DNA of 7,531 nucleotides, taken from NCBI GenBank assembly GCA_937868245.1, contig CALMMI010000702.1, forward strand, positions 1 to 7,531. Direction: 5' to 3'. A program made the position numbers and the translations under genes. Under the pieces are notes generated by a model. That model saw nothing but the letters and a program-made list of their open reading frames with translations. It was not told the origin of the DNA and did no database searches. This document shows positions 5,692 through 7,531 of this stretch, one piece after another. Source of the DNA: an uncultured Ignavibacteria bacterium. Its GTDB lineage: Bacteria; Bacteroidota; Ignavibacteria; Kapaibacteriales; UBA961. Position 1 is the first letter of the stretch. The number at the start of each line of letters is the position of its first letter.

Positions 5692-5919
5692 ATGGAATCA
5701 AAGAAACTAAAATTTATTTTGAAAAGAGCGGGATTAAGGTATTGGGAATTCGCTGAACTAATTGGGAAATCAACTCCAACTGTTCAACGGTGGATTTCAG
5801 AAAATCAAAATATCGGCGAGATTTATGTCCTTGATCTCGAAAAAAAGCTTACGAGCAAAATTTTCGCAAAACTCGAGGTAGAATGGGAAGAGTACAAAAA
5901 GGAGCGTAGATGGAGATAA
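5692..5919 (+). CDS. Small HTH (Cro/C1-like) DNA-binding protein
   Basis: 75 residues. Residues 8-38 read as a helix-turn-helix of the XRE type: ILKRAGLRYWEFAELIGKS, a turn, then TPTVQRWISE as recognition helix, with the usual Ala/Leu core and a Q-R-W end. Residues 41-56 (IGEIYVLDLEKKL) fit the following helix, and the C-terminus (57-75) is strongly charged (EVEWEEYKKERRWR). The size fits a single-domain phage or element regulator. No Shine-Dalgarno is visible before the ATG; the upstream DNA is T-rich, as is common for this group. It is the last recognisable element-type gene and may control the int/xis genes. No toxin-like partner gene is adjacent. Whether it is chromosomal or belongs to the element is inferred only from position and composition. 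Confidence 0.7.
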   Translation: MESKKLKFILKRAGLRYWEFAELIGKSTPTVQRWISENQNIGEIYVLDLEKKLTSKIFAKLEVEWEEYKKERRWR

Positions 5920-6069
5920 ATCTGTAAATATTTATATTACCTTCACCCAATTGCTTAAAGGATGTTGATACCTAGTAAACATTTCTTCTTGCAAATAATC
6001 TCACTATATACTCACAAATATTGATTGCCCTAGCTATTACATTACTTGGTGAATCCAGAAAAATTGATT
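5920..6069. other. Non-coding stretch after the small HTH gene
   Basis: No gene is visible. ATTGATTGCC occurs twice (6020-6029 and 6063-6072), the second copy running into the terminator stem at 6070. This is the presumed 3' untranslated part of the small HTH gene transcript. Confidence 0.4.
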
Positions 6070-6105
6070 GCCATGATAAGTTTAAAAGACTTATCATGGC
6101 TTTTT
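6070..6105 (+). terminator. Strong intrinsic terminator
   Basis: GCCATGATAAGT (6070-6081) and ACTTATCATGGC (6089-6100) form a perfect 12-bp stem with a 7-base loop, followed by five T. It would end transcription from the small HTH gene and isolates the RNA candidate that follows. Confidence 0.92.
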
Positions 6106-6140
6106 GCTTACAGGTGTATCATAACAGATTAAGAAAAATA

Positions 6141-6172
6141 TTTGGCTATCAAAATGCATTGCCGTAGTTTCG
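6141..6172 (+). promoter_or_regulatory. Promoter-like site for the RNA candidate
   Basis: TTTG (6141-6144), 20 bases, then TAGTTTCG (6165-6172), which differs from TAnnTTTG by one base. It lies between the terminator at 6070-6105 and the nested stems, as expected for an independent transcription unit. Confidence 0.4.
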
Positions 6173-6276
6173 GGGAAAAGAAATATACAAAACAAAGGAA
6201 TCACAGAACATAACATCAAAGTAGTCATAGGTCAATAAATATAGTTAAGCGTAATCTTACTGACTTTCCAGTTAAA

Positions 6277-6404
6277 ACTTGGCAGTTTCAAGGAAAAAAA
6301 ATCAGTACATGGTACGCCCTGCGGGTTGGGGCGTGCTCTTTGTACATTTTTCCGGGTATGCCAAGTACCTTACTGGGTGTGCATTGTAGCACTGCCCTTT
6401 TTTT
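6277..6404 (+). ncRNA. Candidate structured RNA ending at an intrinsic terminator
   Basis: Four stems nest in one rod: ACTTGGCA 6277-6284 with TGCCAAGT 6359-6366; GGAAAAA 6292-6298 with TTTTTCC 6347-6353; GTACA 6305-6309 with TGTAC 6341-6345; and GTACGCCC 6312-6319 with GGGCGTGC 6329-6336 (one G-U), closed by a 9-base loop. A separate hairpin follows (GGG-T-GTGC 6375-6382, GCAC-TG-CCC 6389-6397) with seven T. The core is G+C-rich in an AT-rich region. With the promoter-like site at 6141-6172, the transcript would be about 220 bases. The rod with internal loops loosely recalls 6S-type RNAs, but I cannot assign it to a family. The strand is uncertain: a minus-strand reading also ends in a hairpin plus eight T (6301-6294). 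A regulatory repeat is an alternative. Confidence 0.55.
6375..6404 (+). terminator. Intrinsic terminator of the RNA candidate
   Basis: GGGTGTGC (6375-6382), loop ATTGTA, GCACTGCCC (6389-6397): GTGC/GCAC and GGG/CCC pairs separated by a small internal loop, then T7 (6398-6404). Confidence 0.7.
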
Positions 6405-6490
6405 ATGCTTTTCAGGAACTAAATCTCCTCTCCCCAGTATCATTGTCAATATATTTTCAAAAAAACTATAAAAGAAAGTAAAAAACCTCA

Positions 6491-6523
6491 TAATTGAGTA
6501 ATAATTGAGTAATAATTGAGTAA
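6491..6523 (+). repeat. Three perfect tandem copies of TAATTGAGTAA
   Basis: Units at 6491-6501, 6502-6512 and 6513-6523 are identical. The 11-bp period places each copy on nearly the same helix face, which suits cooperative protein binding. Related sequence occurs at 4071-4079 (minus, ATTGAGTAA) and 5594-5604 (AATTGAGTGAG). Confidence 0.9.
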
Positions 6524-6711
6524 CGGACGTGAATGTTTATGCTGTAATTTCGCACCTATGGGATTCGTAGGTAATATTTCCCTTATCTACGGACAGTAAA
6601 TCCTGAAAAAAGGGCTTATTATATAATCGAATTTTAGCAAGTATCTCAAACCAATTTTTATTATTAACGATAATCATTCAAGCAACATGTTTTGTTGCAT
6701 TCCATTTATTT

Positions 6712-6717
6712 GTCAGG
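6712..6717 (+). promoter_or_regulatory. Ribosome binding site fixing the T9SS gene start
   Basis: TCAGGAGT ends about 7 bases before the ATG at 6726, with AGGAG as the Shine-Dalgarno core. It supports this start, which also places a signal peptide at the N-terminus. Confidence 0.6.
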
Positions 6718-6725
6718 AGTTTATT

Positions 6726-7531
6726 ATGCAACAGGTTTTTTCGCTTCGGTCTGTCGGTGTAATAGTATTTCTCATTGTGCTTTGTAGTGTTCAATCTCAA
6801 GCACAAACATCAATTGCCTTTATTGGTCACCTTAACAGTGATCAGTATGTAGATACACTTATATCGAAACATGAAGAAAGGAATGTACGACTGCCTGATA
6901 AAATTCTATGGGGTCAACCGCCTAATTCAAGAAAGAGCTGGGAACGTCTTTCTACTACATTTACCTACCCCACAGACTGGAAAGACTTTCGTGGTTCATT
7001 CTTTGTAGATAATATTAATAGAGATACAATTTCTGATATTGTCATAAGACTTCACGGAAAAGTACAAAACAAAGAATCGAATAGCGAAAAGGAGTCTTAC
7101 AGAGATACAACTCTCTTTCTCACCATATTTGGTGAAGAACCGATTACAAGTAATGCTGTTGTTGCAGTTCACCAGATACAGTTCAACGAACAGACTAAAT
7201 TCCGCACCCGTGAAATGAAGAAAGGTACAATGCTTCTTAATGAAGCTCACCGTGATATCAGCGGATTCAAAAGTTATAAAGTTGCCCGTGTCAATACTGC
7301 CCGGCAAGAAGAGGAAGAAGCTCAAAAAAAAGCACAAGAACAATCACTGCCCATAGCAGTCACACCCGAAATCTCCATTTTTCCTAATCCCGCTCAAACA
7401 ACTCTGACTATCCAATGCAACGGTCTGGCATCAGGTGAATATTCTCTCGATATGATGAATGTTCTTGGAGCAGGTATTCACAATTATTCATTTGAAATTT
7501 CTCCTAAAGGAGCAGGAACATACTCCTTGCA
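6726..7531 (+). CDS. Secreted protein with T9SS type A sorting domain (3' partial)
   Basis: The frame is open from the ATG at 6726 to the window end, giving 268 residues. A Sec signal peptide is clear: basic N-terminus (R8), hydrophobic core (10-20, VGVIVFLIVLC), likely cleavage after SQA (24-26). C20 is not in a proper lipobox, so a lipoprotein is unlikely. The mature part (27-195) has no domain I recognise; it includes a YPTDWKDFRGSFFVDN stretch and alternating beta-strand-like segments. A charged helix (about 197-212, RQEEEEAQKKAQEQ) separates it from a C-terminal domain beginning ISIFPNPA (216-223) and continuing with SGEYSLDMMNVLGA, the pattern of the type A sorting domain that targets proteins to the outer-membrane T9SS for secretion or surface attachment. 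Only the last strands of that domain are missing, so the gene probably ends shortly after the window. A good Shine-Dalgarno precedes it. Its composition resembles purC more than the element genes. Confidence 0.88.
   Translation, partial: MQQVFSLRSVGVIVFLIVLCSVQSQAQTSIAFIGHLNSDQYVDTLISKHEERNVRLPDKILWGQPPNSRKSWERLSTTFTYPTDWKDFRGSFFVDNINRDTISDIVIRLHGKVQNKESNSEKESYRDTTLFLTIFGEEPITSNAVVAVHQIQFNEQTKFRTREMKKGTMLLNEAHRDISGFKSYKVARVNTARQEEEEAQKKAQEQSLPIAVTPEISIFPNPAQTTLTIQCNGLASGEYSLDMMNVLGAGIHNYSFEISPKGAGTYSL

Larger units (their letters stand above)
2389..5919. mobile_element. Integrative element in tRNA-Arg(UCU), right end not seen
   Basis: The left end is set by the break in tRNA-Arg. Contents in order: possible integrase arm sites, tyrosine integrase, unknown 228-residue protein, an 11-bp phased tract, excisionase-like HTH protein, 75-residue HTH protein. 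All are on the plus strand and the region is visibly richer in A+T than purC. No relaxase, replication initiator, phage structural gene or known defence gene is recognisable, so it may be a satellite-like or decayed element that depends on a helper, or only part of a larger one. The right limit given is the end of the last element-like gene; the true end may lie near 6523 or beyond the window. Confidence 0.65.
6405..6725. other. Non-coding stretch before the T9SS protein gene
   Basis: No supportable gene on either strand. It holds the three tandem 11-mers (6491-6523), an 11-bp stem-loop (6564-6574 with 6583-6593, two G-U pairs, 8-base loop) and a small hairpin GCAACA/TGTTGC (6682-6698) in the presumed leader of the next gene. 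I looked here for a tRNA-Arg or a copy of the att core and saw neither. Confidence 0.5.

Noticed and set aside
6996..7343. Minus-strand 115-codon ORF
   Set aside because: It is antisense to the secreted-protein gene, which has a signal peptide, a ribosome binding site and a sorting domain. The Phe/Ser-rich translation is typical of a shadow.

Overview
The window looks like a chromosome segment from the Bacteroidetes/Chlorobi side of the FCB group; Kapabacteria, Ignavibacteria and Bacteroidetes all remain possible. The evidence is a secreted protein with a type IX secretion (T9SS) C-terminal sorting domain, a Bacteroidetes-style tyrosine integrase, a DUF3098-like membrane protein, several promoter-like sites of the Bacteroidetes form (TTTG, about 20 bases, TAnnTTTG), and mostly weak Shine-Dalgarno sequences.

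Left part (1-2340), ordinary chromosome. It starts with the C-terminal RG/Gly-rich tail of an RNA-binding-type protein (3-353, not in the frame with the longest ATG-started ORF). Two overlapping minus-strand genes follow: a DUF3098-like two-helix membrane protein (1082-789) and a YkvA/DUF1232 protein (811-368). Then comes purC (1253-2137, SAICAR synthase of purine synthesis), closed by a good intrinsic terminator.

Middle part (about 2390-5920), an AT-rich integrative element. Its left junction cuts a minus-strand tRNA-Arg(UCU) gene: only the 3' half (2345-2391) and its terminator remain beside purC. At the junction sits a 7-bp inverted repeat around a 7-bp spacer, the expected layout of a tyrosine-recombinase crossover site. 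Four copies of an 11-bp motif lie between this site and the integrase gene (2596-3900) and look like arm-type integrase sites. After the integrase come an unrecognised 228-residue protein (4164-4850), a tract with 11-bp phasing (4862-4916), an excisionase-like HTH protein (5056-5397) and a 75-residue HTH protein (5692-5919). No replication, mobilisation or defence gene is recognisable. No reconstituted tRNA-Arg appears, so the right end is outside the window or lost.

Right part (5920-7531). About 800 bases lack a convincing protein gene but hold a strong terminator, a promoter-like site, a set of four nested stems followed by a second terminator (a candidate structured RNA, 6141-6404), and three perfect tandem copies of an 11-mer (6491-6523). 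The window ends inside a secreted protein gene with a T9SS sorting domain (6726 onward). The most interesting items are the candidate RNA, the split-tRNA junction with its repeat array, and the orphan 228-residue gene.
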